Below are positions 1 to 11,500 of a DNA stretch of 64,000 nt, piece after piece. The stretch covers positions 295,850 through 359,849 of the forward strand of contig VIIQ02000838.1 of assembly GCA_007449985.2 (NCBI GenBank), in the 5' to 3' direction. This stretch comes from Desmodesmus armatus. Taxonomy: Eukaryota > Chlorophyta > Chlorophyceae > Sphaeropleales > Scenedesmaceae. Every line of letters begins with the position of its first letter. Position 1 is the stretch's first letter. The notes below the pieces were generated by a model. It was not told the origin of the DNA and did no database searches. It saw nothing but the letters and a program-made list of their open reading frames with translations. Both the position numbers and the translations under genes were made by a program.

Positions 1-276
1 CACGCTTCACGGGCTGCGCTAGGCTGTGAGCAGTGACGTGCATGTTATTACATTACTGATCCTGCACAGATAAATGCGAGAAGCAACACAGTGTCCTACT
101 TGGGTAGGGCCTACCCTAGTGCCTGGCAGAGACACCGCCCAGCACAATCTGGGTGGCTTTATCATGAGAGCCTTGCAATACCCCAGAACATGCGTATGTT
201 GCAGCTGCATCCAAAAATTCAGCAAAACCATGGGACGGCTGCCAAAGCAGCAGCCCGCCAACGCATCCCGGTCAAG
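1..276. other. Flank downstream of DET1, no gene seen
   Basis: This stretch lies 3' of the DET1 stop codon (DET1 is on the minus strand) and runs to the window edge. Open frames on both strands are short and show no family signature. A minus-strand TGTAA motif, the usual green-algal poly(A) signal, is read near position 48 (TTACA on the plus strand), which would give a 3' UTR of roughly 230 bases. That assignment is an inference from position and motif only. Confidence 0.4.
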
Positions 277-2542
277 CTACATCCTGCAATATATGTTGAG
301 TAGTGCAGGCTGCCCCGGTGTCTGCACAACCACCAGCACAAAGGGATCACTGGGGTGAAACAGGTGCAGCTGCCTCCGCGCAACTTCCTCCCCCGCATGG
401 ACGACAGTTGGAGGCAACACAACATCCAACTGCAACACGTCATCCTCATGTCCCTGCCCATGCGTCTGCTGCTGCGCCTGCTGTGCTGACACCCCACTAC
501 CTGCAGCAGGTGCTCCTGCGGGACCAGCTGCTGTTCCAGCGGCAGCACCAGCAGCGGCGGGTGTTAGCCTGTGGACGGGCGTAGCATCCGATGCTGCATC
601 CAGTAGCTGCTGCTGCCGGACTGCTGGGCGAAAGCTGGGGTAACTGCGCGCCAGTTGGAAGCATATGGGGTGTGCTGGGCTGTTGCGTAGGCCGATGATG
701 GGGGATAGGTGCTTGCTGTAGCGGAAGAGGTGGGGGTCGAGGTAGGGGCTGGAGCTCAGGCTCTGCAGAGCAGTAGTGGGGGACAAGAATGACAGCGGCA
801 GTTGGGTTGACAAGTCATGTGATCATAGTCGATGGGTGACAGGTGGTTGCTGTGCGGGAATAGGTGGGGGTCGAGGTAGGGGCTGGGGCTCAGGCTCTGC
901 AAAGCAGCAATGTTGACAAAACAGACAGCAGCAGGTCAATATGTGGTATATGGGTCCAGGGGGGTTGGGTTCAAGCTGTATACAGCAGGGGCCGATAACA
1001 AAAAACACAACTGGCGGGACCGTGTCACGGTGGCAGCAAGCACAGCCAGGCGCCATTGTGATGTGGGGGATGCAACAACACCCTGACGTCAACCCACCTT
1101 GCAGCCCTGCAAGGACCATGAGCACAAATGCATTCACCGAAAATGCTTCCCTCACTCCCAGGTTCTTTTTTAGGCAGTTGCTATACTTAGTGCCGCACGC
1201 AACAGGTGCCAGCCCCCTAGCCTTGGCATACGCTACCACTGCAGAAGCGTTGTATACAAGCCTGTACATCACAAGCATCCTGCAAGAAGTACAGTATCTT
1301 CATTTTGGTGCATAGAGAACTATCCCCATGTTCAGGGTTTAGGGGTTGAAAACCCCAAACCCTAAACCCTAAACATAAACATCACCCTTATGTCAACCCC
1401 ACCCACCTGCAGCCCTGGCAGCACCATGAGCACCACCTGTCTCAAAAACCTCAGCCTCTCCCGTGCCGCCTTCCTGCTGCTGCTGCTGCTGCTGCTGTCA
1501 CTGGGCCCACGGCCGCCAGTTGTACTGCTAACATGCTGCCTGCCGCTGCTGCTGTTGTCAACACCACTCTCTACCACCCTACCTGCACCAGCCCTACTGA
1601 CCACCCCACCCCCCACCGCAGCTGCTGCTGCAGCTGCTGCAGCTGCTGCAGCGACCGCTGGGGAGCCGCTTCCTAACCGCCCAGCATGCACTGCTGCTGA
1701 TCCTAGGGCTGTGATGTTTGCACCAGGAGTGGAAAGCCCTAAACCCCTTGGCGGCATACTGCTGCTGCTAGGCAGAGCAGCCAAAGCAGCACCAGGGCCT
1801 GTGCGCCCTACTGCCTGCTGCCTAGTGCTGCCTGCTGCTGCTGACGTGGTGCTGGCACCCTGCTGCTGCTGTTGGCCAGGCACTTCAACTGACACAGCAG
1901 GTAGCTGCACCTGCTGCTGCTGCTGCTGGGCTGCAGGCTGCTGGCTGTGCTCCAAGCCGACAGGAAACCCAGCAGGGTATAGCGCAGCAGCACAGCAGCG
2001 CTCCACAGGGCTTAAGTCCCTACTAGCTGCCAGCAACCGACACGGCTGCTCCAATACCGTCGACAGCAGCAAGGCGTTACTGCTCTTCCAAAACCCCGTG
2101 AACGTCGTCGTCCGGAGGTCGTAAACCCCGTAGAAATGCGCCCGGTTGGGGTTAGCATCTGCAGCAGCGGCAGGGCCGCTCGTCGGTGCCCCGAACTTGA
2201 GCAGCAGCAGGTTTCTGCTGCCTAGAAACCTCGCCCGCCAGTGAGCTAGGCTCGACAGCACTCCGAAGTTGTGCTGAAAGTCACGCTGACTAGGTGCCAC
2301 ATCACAGGGCCTCTGCGAGCTGATGGCATTGTACAGGAAAGCTAGCAGCCGCTGTCGGAGACCGGTGATCAACTGCCCGCCAGGGTCTAACAGGGCCGCA
2401 GAAGTTGCTGCTGCTGCAGCGGCTGCCCCGCCGTCGCCCCCTGCAGGCAATACCTGCTGCTGCTGCTGCTGCTGGAGCTGGGGGCTTGACTGCTGCTGTA
2501 CTGGAAGAACCTGCCCTACACGAGCCTCTTGACCACCACCAC

Positions 2543-2583
<41 letters not shown>

Positions 2584-5500
2584 GCAGCGGCAGTGGGAGC
2601 TGGGTTGCCTGGTTGAGTGGCGAGCCGGGGTCGGACCCTCCTGCGCCTGTCTGTGTCGATGCTGTCACTGTCTGAGTCCTCATTGTCCCCTTCTCCGCTA
2701 CTGCTGCTGCTGGCGCCACCATCACCATCACCATCGCGACCTGCACCATCACGCCCTGAGCGCCGCCGCACCCGCCCTGCACCGGCGGCTGCTGCTGCTG
2801 CTGCTGCTGCTGCTGTGGCAGGAGCAGCAGCCTGCAGTACTACTTCTGCCCGGACCTGAACACCCCCACCTCCTGCTGCTTGCTGCTGTGGCGGCTGCTG
2901 CTGCTGCTGCGGCGGCTGCGGCGGCTGGCGTCTGAGCTGCTGCTGCTGATGCTGATGCGGCGGCGGCGGCGCACAGGGGCAGGCTGGCCCAGCAGCTGCT
3001 GGACAATGCTGGGGAGGCAGCAGCGCCATGGCCTGGTGTCGCATCCAATACTGCTGCTGCTGCCGCTCGTGCTGCTTCTGCAGCTGCCACTGCTGCTCTG
3101 CCGCTGCTGCTAGCTCGATGGGTTCGCTGTCGTCTGGTTGGCACTGGCGACCGACTGCCTGGACGTCTGTGAGGGTACCGTCGTGGTTGACTTGCAGCAG
3201 GTGAATTGTCTGCTGTCGGATCTGCAAGGGAATAAAAACGGAATAAAATGCTGTATGATGTTAGCCTGGCTGGTAGCCTTGAATGTGAACTGCGCTTAAG
3301 TCAAGCTGGAGGTACACTTCAATTCTGTGCTCAGTGCATCAACAAGAGTATGTGAATGCCAGTGGGCTGTCCTGCAGGCTGGCACATGCACCACTGCTGC
3401 TGCCACAGCAAGAGCCCAATAAACAACGAGACAAATAAATAAAATAAATGCAATCCAGCATCCGATGCTTGGCAATGAGCCTCACCGATGTGAGTGCCAG
3501 AGTGTTTTCGTGCAGGCTGGCACATGCGCTGCCACTCAGGTCAAAGTAGTCCTCCAGGTATTGTCGCTGGTCAACCTTCAAGCAGCGCCGCACATCAACC
3601 TGCACAGCACATGCAACAGACAGGACAGGTGTGTGTATGTCCCCTCTCAGGATAGTCTTGATGTTGCTTTGGGGGATGGAATGTCACATTCAGTCCCCCA
3701 GTGGGGGGACTGCTGCATGGTGGATTCAAGGCTCAGCCAGCAGAGAGTGGATGCGGTGTCTTTGGAAAGTCCTACTAGGACACCACACCAATGACTCCTC
3801 GTGACGGTCATATGAGAGCCAGGGCACTGGGGTGTTCAGACTTGCCTGAGCCATGCAACAACATAGTCATACTCATGGCCCCCTTGGTAAAACCCAAAGA
3901 AATGGACTTTACCCCCCCCCCCCGGTAAAAACACCAAAAAACAACCCCCAATGCATGACTGACGCACCACGTGGAACGTTGTCACGTCGCAGCAGTCTCT
4001 GCTGGGCATCCGCTGGTTACCCAGAGCAGCTGCATCCCCGCTGTCGTCCAGTGGGCCTGTATCGGGCGCCAACTGCTGCTGCCGTGCCGGCTGCTGCTGC
4101 TGCTGGGTCTGCTGCTGCTGCTGCGGCGGCGGCGGCGGCACACCCGCAGCAGGCCTAGCCATTGCTGCTGGTGGTGCTGCTGCTGGTGCTGTTGCTGCTG
4201 GTGGTCCAACTGCTGTTGCTGCTGCTGCTGCAGTGCCTTGCCTGGCCTGCTGCTGCTGTGGTGTGCTTGATGCCAGGAGCAGGAAGCGTCCATTGTGAAG
4301 AGTGACACAGAAGTCTCGGCACAGCTGCTCACTGCCGCTGCACAAGGGGAGGCGCCACCTCTCCTTGAAGAAACTGCAGATACAGCATAAAAATACAGTG
4401 TGCGGCAAATCACCACAACTCTGTCAGTGTCACTAGGTCTTTGCACTGATTTTTTTGAGGTGTTTTGAGCTGGTTTTGTTGCCTCAAATCAGGGGTTACG
4501 TGCTTAAACAGACGCATGGCAGGAGGGCAGTTGCAGGCAGGACAGTGATGCTGGTTGTGCCCAAGGTCAGTGGGTAGGAGGGAGGAGTGCAGTGCGGGAG
4601 GCAGCAAGAGGCACCTGCAGGGTTTCAAGGGATTAGTTCTACGGTGGCAGGTGCCATCCAGAGAGCTGCCGGGAGCGGTATGGCACCTGGTGCCCCAAGA
4701 TATCCTGCTGCCTGATGCGGGCTCATGCTTGCTGGTGTTTAGTGGTAGGGCCGCCAAAAGGCCTGAACCCTATCACTTGTAGGATACGAGACACACACAG
4801 TGCTGCTTCTGACTGGCCCTGAGGCATGGGTATTGTTGCTTCAAGCGTAATCCTGAAGGTGCTACTATCCCCTGCACAGGGTCCTAGTGGGAGTTGAAGC
4901 TTCAAGAACAGATGCTGGCCCTACCTGTGGAACCCAAGTGACTGTTGTTGGCCCAGCTGCGTTCCTGCTGCTGCTGCTGCCTGCTGAGGGGTTGGGCCAA
5001 GGTAGTCTAGTAGGACCACAGACTCTAGCTGCAGGGAGAAGCACACCTGCAAAGCAAGGCAGTAGCAGCACGCAGGTTGAGTGCTTGTGGGTGCAGTGGG
5101 TATACAATCAGGCTGTTCTGGCCACTGAGTGCTGTTTGTGAAAGCTGCTTGCTGGCACACAGTGCAGTGGACATTGACCATGTGTGTACGTGTACCAGGA
5201 TGCCAGGAGGCCTGCCCCCAAACTTCCTGATACGTGCAAACAGCGCATCTTGCTGCTGTAGCTGTTACTAAGGCTTTGATGAGACTCCTAGCAGTGCTTT
5301 ATGTAGACTGCACATCCACCACACACCCTATCACCCTGAGTTGCGATGCGGATGGGGGTAAACTTGGGAGGGCTTACCAGGCAATTGCCGTCCGCAATGA
5401 ACTTTCCTATGTGAAAGTTTGGCGCTTCGGACTGCAGCACCTGCAGTGAGAGCACCCCAAGGTCAACAGTGCATCTGGTGGTGGTGGAACTGCCACAGCA

Positions 5501-5748
5501 GCAGTTGTGACCAGAAGCTTACCTTGTGGCTAGGGAGGATGCACTCGCTGAACGATCGTACGGTATGCACCTGCCAAAAAGGAAGGTATTGAGAAGGAGC
5601 GCTGGGCTTGAAGGTGCACGGGTTGGATGCAATTGCTCACCCCCGCGCCACAAGGGTGGCCCGCTAGCTCGCGCTGCAGGAGCCGCAAGGCAGCGTTGGG
5701 TTGCACACGTTGGTTGCTCAGATACGTTGCTGCATTGTGTTTGTTCAT
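277..5748 (-). CDS. DET1: DET1 (de-etiolated 1) homologue, nine exons
   Basis: DET1 is the CUL4-DDB1 E3-ligase adaptor of the COP10-DET1-DDB1 complex, a nuclear repressor of light-responsive genes in plants. Exons: 5748-5641, 5570-5523, 5440-5378, 5147-5047, 4614-4500, 4373-3968, 3599-3486, 3221-1407, 762-277. Family landmarks appear in order: APNFHIGKFIADGNCL (exon 3), ALSGQNSLIVYP (exon 4), FFKERW and CRDF (exon 6), SLHENTLALTS joined to IRQQTIHLLQV (exons 7/8), HFYGVYDLRTTTFTGFW (exon 8), SSSPYLDPHLF and FHPSDPFVLVVVQ (exon 9). The model gives about 1,080 residues against about 540 in plants and animals. The excess is Gln, Ala, Ser and Gly runs, mostly in exon 8. The ATG at 5748 is the first in frame before the conserved N-terminal helix (NAALRLLQREL). 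The exon 5-6 junction is one base out of phase as read, so one of those borders is slightly wrong or there is an indel. Confidence 0.88.
720..1440 (-). repeat. Duplicated exon 8/exon 9 border inside a DET1 intron
   Basis: Within the last DET1 intron lie second copies of both flanking exon edges. The start of exon 9 (acceptor plus SLSSSPYLDPHLF, 762-720) recurs at about 896-841 as SLSPSPYLDPHLF, again right after a CAG acceptor. The end of exon 8 (VLMVLPGLQ, about 1440-1407) recurs at about 1140-1095 as VLMVLAGLQ. The order fits a tandem duplication of exon-8 end, intron and exon-9 start. The extra exon-9 copy reaches a stop if read through, so it is probably skipped. Confidence 0.75.
1338..1376. 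repeat. Interstitial telomere-like repeat
   Basis: GGTTTAGGGG is followed by AACCCCAAACCCTAAACCCT, that is plant-type TTTAGGG units in both orientations meeting head to head. The tract lies in DET1's last intron, between the two copies of the duplicated exon border. Telomeric units at a duplication junction suggest repair of a break, but this is inference. Chlamydomonas telomeres use TTTTAGGG, whereas many other green algae use TTTAGGG. Confidence 0.7.
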
Positions 5749-6198
5749 TCGCTCTGCGTCATGATGGAACAGGACCAAGCCAGTGTACAGTAGTGATCAG
5801 AGTAGTTTGCTGTGTTGCAAGAAGAAAGAATTTCCTGAACTTCAACGCTCGGGTGCAGTTGTACCACCAACTGCATCAAAAGTTGGGCTTGTGTTGAGGG
5901 ACACAACGCCACATGTCACTCCAATGTTTCTGTCACATGTCACCAACCAACCTCCCATCCTTGCAAAGCAGATTGTTGGCCACCAAACAGATTACAGGCT
6001 TTCCTGAAGCGTCCTTCCAGACAGCACACTACGACTGTACCCTACGCCTGGAAAGGCTTACGCTCCATGCACAACCGTGCAGTGCACACTCACTCCTAAC
6101 CTACTGACAACCTGTACAAGGCCCCCAGCCATTCTTCCCTGGCACAGCTGTTCGACTGCCAACCAGTTTCAAACCTCCTAGCCAGCTCCCAAACAGCA
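5749..6198. other. Spacer between the DET1 start and the SDF2 stop
   Basis: About 450 bases separate two minus-strand genes and must contain the DET1 promoter and the SDF2 3' UTR. A minus-strand TGTAA motif (TTACA, near 5992 on the plus strand) sits about 200 bases past the SDF2 stop and could be its poly(A) signal. No further coding region, RNA gene or clear promoter element was recognised. Confidence 0.4.
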
Positions 6199-8146
6199 TC
6201 ACAACTCATCCTTGTCTCCTCCCTTGGCCTTGGCTTTGCCCTTCTTCGCATCCGTCCTGGGCAGGTACACTCCCTCAGCTGCATACCAGTCAGTGTCCTT
6301 GTTGCTTTTGGGCACGCCAGACACCTCCTGGTGCCCATGTATGGGCTGTCCAAACTTCAAGTCCTTGTTTGAGCTGAGGAACATGTTGGTGTCTTTGTGC
6401 TTCAGCTTCACCTGCAGCGCAAGCAATGGGCGGCCACACACATATGTGCGTGTCGGAACACCCTTTCTGAGAATCGCCCTGTCACCATCATCAACGTCAT
6501 CATGATACTGTATATACATGCTTGATGCAACCTCATGTGTTTTAAAACACAAACACTGAAGCACAGCCAAACGGCACCACCAAACGTCACATAACAGAGG
6601 CACATGCAACAATGTCGATGGGGCACGGCCAACAATCTGCCTGCCGGCTGACTGGCTGTTGAAATAAATGTATTTTTGTCAACCATTGACGGGTGCGGTT
6701 TCCTACACACCCAATTGCCGGTTGTCCCTGTTTCCAAGCACAGGATTGACCAGCAATTGAGGGCAGCGTACCACAGCACAGCGCTCAGTGATCCAGTTGT
6801 GCCTACCTTCAGGTCCTGCTTCCAGTGCTTGGCTTTGGTGTCCCACTCCACCATCCAATTGTCACCGCCATCCGACGAGCTGTCATCGCCAAACGCACTG
6901 ATCTGAACATGTGAAGGGGGCAGACAGTGCAACTTCTCAGCAATTTTAGTTTACTTTTGGATAACACAGAAGGGAGCAGAAACAATGGGCTGGCCACACG
7001 TACAGATAGGGGGTGCTGTGCAAGCTTACTACCCAGGGGCCTGAGGTGATCTCCAGGAGACAACCACGCCCAACACTCCTGATCCCAGGAGGTGCCCAGC
7101 ACCCGGACCAAGCTCAGGTTTAGCAGCTCTCCTGCCTCATGTCATGCTGATGCTGTTGACCCAACAGCCTGCTGGCACTCCAAAGCATGGCAGACATGGC
7201 CACAAAGCCACAGCCCAAGGCCCCATGCCGCACGCTGCTGCTGCAGGCTATGCACAACGCAGCCACACAGGCGCGGCAGGCAGTGCCGTGCACAAAGTGG
7301 TGGCACCGCTCTCCCAGTCTCGTGGTTGCTGACGATGCTGCCCAAATGATGTAAGCCGCCTGCCTGCCTCTGAACAGGCTGCTGCCAGCCTCACCTCCTG
7401 GTTACCAGACATTGGGGAGTAGAACTGGTGGCTGTGCAACCACTTGCGCGTTGCGCCATGCTGAAACCGGATCAGCTGCTGCTTCTTGATTGGTGCACCT
7501 GGGGCGCAAGGTGCGTCCTGCAACATGACAAGTATGGCATGGTATGGATTGTCAGCACGCCAGCTGTAGATTTCAGCACATCTGTTGCGCTGATACTTGA
7601 ATCGGGCTGTGGGGGTGTCTTTGCCTGTTGCACCATCACTGGTGACTTCTGCTGATGCTGCAGTTGGGGCCTTCCTGCAGATGATCAACCCAGATCCCTT
7701 GACTCACCACAGCCCCATGCACAATCCAGTAACTCTGCGAGTTTTCAGAGTCCGGATAGCCCGTCACAGACTGCTGTTGGCTGCCCCTGCTGTAAGCCAC
7801 TCCATGGGAGTGAAGCCGCGCCCCGGATGAGCTGTGTACCAATTTGATTGTGCTGCCGCATGTCACCTGCACAACCACAACAGCACAGTGCGACCATTTG
7901 TTGCCTCCACTATCCTTCCCTGCATGCTTTATGCACCCAATCACGCCGGTGCCACATTAGGGAGAGGGGCCTTGCTTGACTCGGGGACAGCACGGAGGGG
8001 GCCAACCAACCACCCTTCAGCTGCCAGCCTGTAGTGCTACACACGACGTGCAGCGTCCCACAAGATGAACGCACCCAAACTGTGTCTGATGCGGCTGCAG
8101 AGCTGCTGACCCAGCCCAAGAGCGTGGCAAGCAGTAGCCTGATCAT
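6199..8146 (-). CDS. SDF2: SDF2-like MIR-domain ER protein with KDEL tail
   Basis: Stromal cell-derived factor 2 family; in plants SDF2 works in ER quality control. Exons: 8146-8075, 7866-7708, 7517-7395, 6902-6807, 6411-6199, all in matching phase. The ATG at 8146 opens a signal peptide (MIRLLLATLLGWVSSSAAAS). Three MIR-type repeats follow: GSTIKLVHSSSGARLHSH, then QLIRFQHGATRKWLHSH, then VKLKHKDTNMFLSS. The segments SQQQSVTGYPD, FGDDSSSDGGDNW and AAEGVYLP match plant SDF2 closely. The C-terminus is Lys-rich and ends KDEL, a lumenal ER retention signal. The protein is about 220 residues, normal for the family. It is divergent from the EDR2_C gene at 8563, with about 415 bases between the two starts. 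Unlike most neighbours, no exon-fragment copies were noticed in its introns. Confidence 0.93.
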
Positions 8147-8562
8147 GATGGCTGTGGAAGTTTCTGCTGTTGTGCCGAAAGTGTGCATCTGTTGGCACAT
8201 AGATGGGATCCAGAGCTTACGTTTTTGCATACCAGAAGGCAGGCGGGCTTCTGTGTTGCTGCTCTCACACTCACTCCTGGTTGTTCATGGTTTGCTCAGC
8301 ATTGCTCGGACTGCTCGGACGCCCTGGCTCCCTCCCTGTACTTATCCTACTCATGGAACGTGTTGGGCTGTTGCAGTCTCAGCTGCTGACCAAGATATTC
8401 GCAGGCAGGAAGAACACATTGTACAAGCAGCACCTACGCGAGCCTTTGTTAGCTAACGCAGACGTACATGATGCACACGAGAACCCGGTTCTAGGGGGTG
8501 GGGCTGCTGATTCACACAGGCAGGACACAGCAGCAGAGGCAGGTGGCAGGACAAGAGCAAAG
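8147..8562. promoter_or_regulatory. Shared upstream region of SDF2 (-) and EDR2_C gene (+)
   Basis: The two genes start back to back, so both promoters must lie in or near these roughly 415 bases. No TATA box or other defined element could be identified with confidence. The assignment rests on gene orientation only, and the right-hand limit depends on the uncertain start codon at 8563. Confidence 0.35.
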
Positions 8563-11500
8563 ATGCCCTTCCTGTTTAGCTCCTGCTGCGGGCAGCGGCG
8601 CAGCAACAGGCCCAAACGAGAACGTAAACACAGAAGAAGCAGGAGGGAGCGCAAGCACCACCTAGCATCAGCCAGCAGGACCCCTGTGCAGCACACTGAT
8701 TCAGCAGGTCAGCATGCGCCACCTCTGGCAGTCATGTCAGTCGCGTCAGGTGAGGGGTGTGCTGGGCAGCAGGTGCAGCACCTGCAACGCAATTGTATGC
8801 AAGCGTCATCTCAGCCTTCTGCTGGTGACTTGCAGACTCTGAGTACCACGACGCACGGGAGGCCTGGTCTGTGGGTGACCCAGGTGTGTTGTTGAGTGCT
8901 GGGAATCACGGTACAGCCATCATGTTAGGGACTTGTATGAATGGGCCACCTTCAATTAGCTGTACTGTGCTGACTCATGTGCGTCCACAGCCTTCATTCA
9001 GTGGTACCCACAGCAGTTGCAGTGGACACTCCTGTCTGCTGCATGTCGTGCGGCCTGGTGCCATCCCAACCCTGTGCACATCACCAACCTCCTTGCCTGT
9101 CTGTGCTGTTTATGGGCACCCTGCAGACCACTCGCCTGTCAGCTCAGCACAGATATCTCCCAGGGCAGGCAGCTGGCCAGACCATGTAAGTTGTACTTGA
9201 CAGCTCCTACAGTGAGGCTGCTTGGGCAGTACATGGCAGTACTGCCAACCAGCTGTAGCAGCTAAGCGCCGCGGGCACTGCAGAGATATCGTTCGTTACA
9301 GGCATTGCTGAGAATGCAGTTGGGCACCGCATTTTGCTCTTTGTCACAGCCACGGATTGGCAGTGCATGTGTTGCAATGACAAGCAGCACACTGCAGTAC
9401 ACAGTGCACACACACCTCCAAATCAAGTCCTGGGGTGATGGCCCACTATGCACATGCCACAGCATGCACAGCCGTGTCTCCCAGCAGCATGTGCACACGT
9501 TGTGGCAACAATACATGCCAAGCAGAGCAGGACTGGAGCGTCTTGGGAAGCAGGTCTCATGGTGCTGAGGTCGTGTCCACAGCATCAGTCCTGCAGTCGG
9601 TGTGTTGCTGCCAGCAAGAGTCAATGGTTGTCCATGCTGCAGGCGCATGACCGCCACATCTGCACATTTGCATCTGCTGGCTCTGCACCAGTGACACTGC
9701 CTGCTCCTGACTTGCCCCCTGGCTGTGGGCCGGAAGGTGTGTGATATTTCTGTTTGTTGATGGCTGTTCATGCTGCAGGCACATGACGAGGCCTACCAGG
9801 ACCTGGACGAGGAGGAGGCCAGCAGCAGCAGCGGCAGCGAGTCTGGCAGCACCAGCAGCGAGGAGAGCACAGGCATCGCGGCCAAGCTGGTCAGCTGCCT
9901 GTCAATCATCCGCGCCTCCTCAACAGGGGAGGAGGACGGTCCTGCCAGGGGCACGCCCCGTGCGTACCACCCGCACGTTGGCGCGCGCAGCCACAAGCTG
10001 CCGGCGGGCTGCAGCTTTCCTGTGAGTCTTGGCAAATTCCGTATCATCAATATGTGGTAGCCGCGTACAGCCCCAGTTGGAAAGTCTGACAGTGTAGTCA
10101 GTCAGTGGGTGACAGGCAGTTGCTTATGCGAAGCCGTTGCATAGTGGCTGCGACACGCAGTCCCTTCTGGTGTTGGTTTTACTTGACCTGCGTGCGGCTC
10201 CAGTAACACAGATGGTGGTTGGCTGCTGTGTGGTCCTATCAGTGTTGCCATGCATGGCGTGTGTCTGGCTTGTGCAAACAGCATTTGACTGTGCACAGCC
10301 CGTCCAGCAGCTGAAAAGCTGCAGCAGGGGACTCACCGCAAGTCACATGCACCCGCCACACTGAGCATGGCAGCACCACTAGCTTTCCTCGCGCCGGCGC
10401 TGGCTTGCGTCTTATCATCTGTGGCCGTGTCATTTTGTGTTTTGCAGAGGCGCAGCCCTGACTTGAACCCAGGCAAGGCGGCACTGTGCTGGGATGAGTG
10501 TGAAGCCTCAAACTTCCAGGTAGGCATGGCCACTTCTAGCCAAGAGCATGGCTTGGGGGAACCCAGGGAAAGGCGGCACTGTTTTCATCGCTGGATGTGG
10601 CTGCACACAGCCTTGAAGATGCACTGGCAGATGCAGCGCCAGACGCGCAGCATGCAATCATGCAGTTATGAATATGTGACGATGCCTCCCTGACTAATCG
10701 GATTGCCGCTGACGCGAGCGCTGTGCTGATTGCAGATTCGTGGAATTGACTACATGCAAAACAAGCTGAAGCAGCCCAGCTGCAAGGCCATCTACCGGTT
10801 GGTAGCGATGGACGTGTTCAGCTCGGATACCAAGCTGACGCACGTGTCACGCACCTTCCAGCTGCCTCACACAGGTGAGCAACCTTTCTGTTCTGTTGAC
10901 TGCATCCACAGCATGAATGTCATTGGGTGTTCCGGTACCTTCCCTACCAAGGCGTGTGCCTGTTCCTTGGCCACCCGCAGTGTAGGGTTGTCCGGGCAGG
11001 CACAGGCTACGCATGTACTCTACGGCTGCAGTCAACTGGTACTGTGTTTGTCGACGCACATTGGCTGCTGCTGCCAAGTGCATGCTGCTGCTGTGCGCTA
11101 GTGCCTGGTGTTGCACGTGGTAGTGCACAGCTGCAGCCTGCATTTTCCTTGCATGTTGATCCCATACACCACATGCCCCTCGGCAGAAAACAAAAAAGGT
11201 GGGTCGGGTCGGTTCGCGAAGGGTCCCTAAACGTCCAGATACTAAAGCCCTTTGGGTATAGCCATAAACTTGGTTTATGACATGGGTGGTTTGGGGTGTG
11301 TGGTGCCTTGGCAGGTCCCCCTGTGGTGTGCAAGCCAGCCGTGCCGGGTGGCGCTGAGGTGGTACTGCCCCCCCTGCTGATCATGAACGTGCAGCTGCCG
11401 GATTACCCAGCACCATTCTGGGGCACAAACGATGGGCGCGGTCAGAGCATTGTATACTACTTCCAGCTCAGGTACGAATGTTGTGTTTTCATACTGAAGA

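Noticed and set aside
841..896. Extra DET1 exon (SLSPSPYLDPHLF) as a real mutually exclusive exon
   Set aside because: Reading on from it reaches a stop without a usable donor in phase, so it is treated as a decayed copy.
1390..2124. Plus-strand 244-codon frame rich in Leu, Cys and Ala
   Set aside because: It is the antisense shadow of the DET1 exon-8 CAG/GCA repeats; the minus strand aligns to DET1 on both sides.
8563..9240. START or PH domain upstream of the EDR2_C domain
   Set aside because: No characteristic motif was found in any phase-compatible exon; the upstream part is short and basic.
11165..11290. Possible small RNA gene or element fragment in an EDR2_C intron
   Set aside because: The composition differs from the surroundings (GGTCGGGTCGGTTCGCG), but there is no inverted repeat or recognisable RNA motif.
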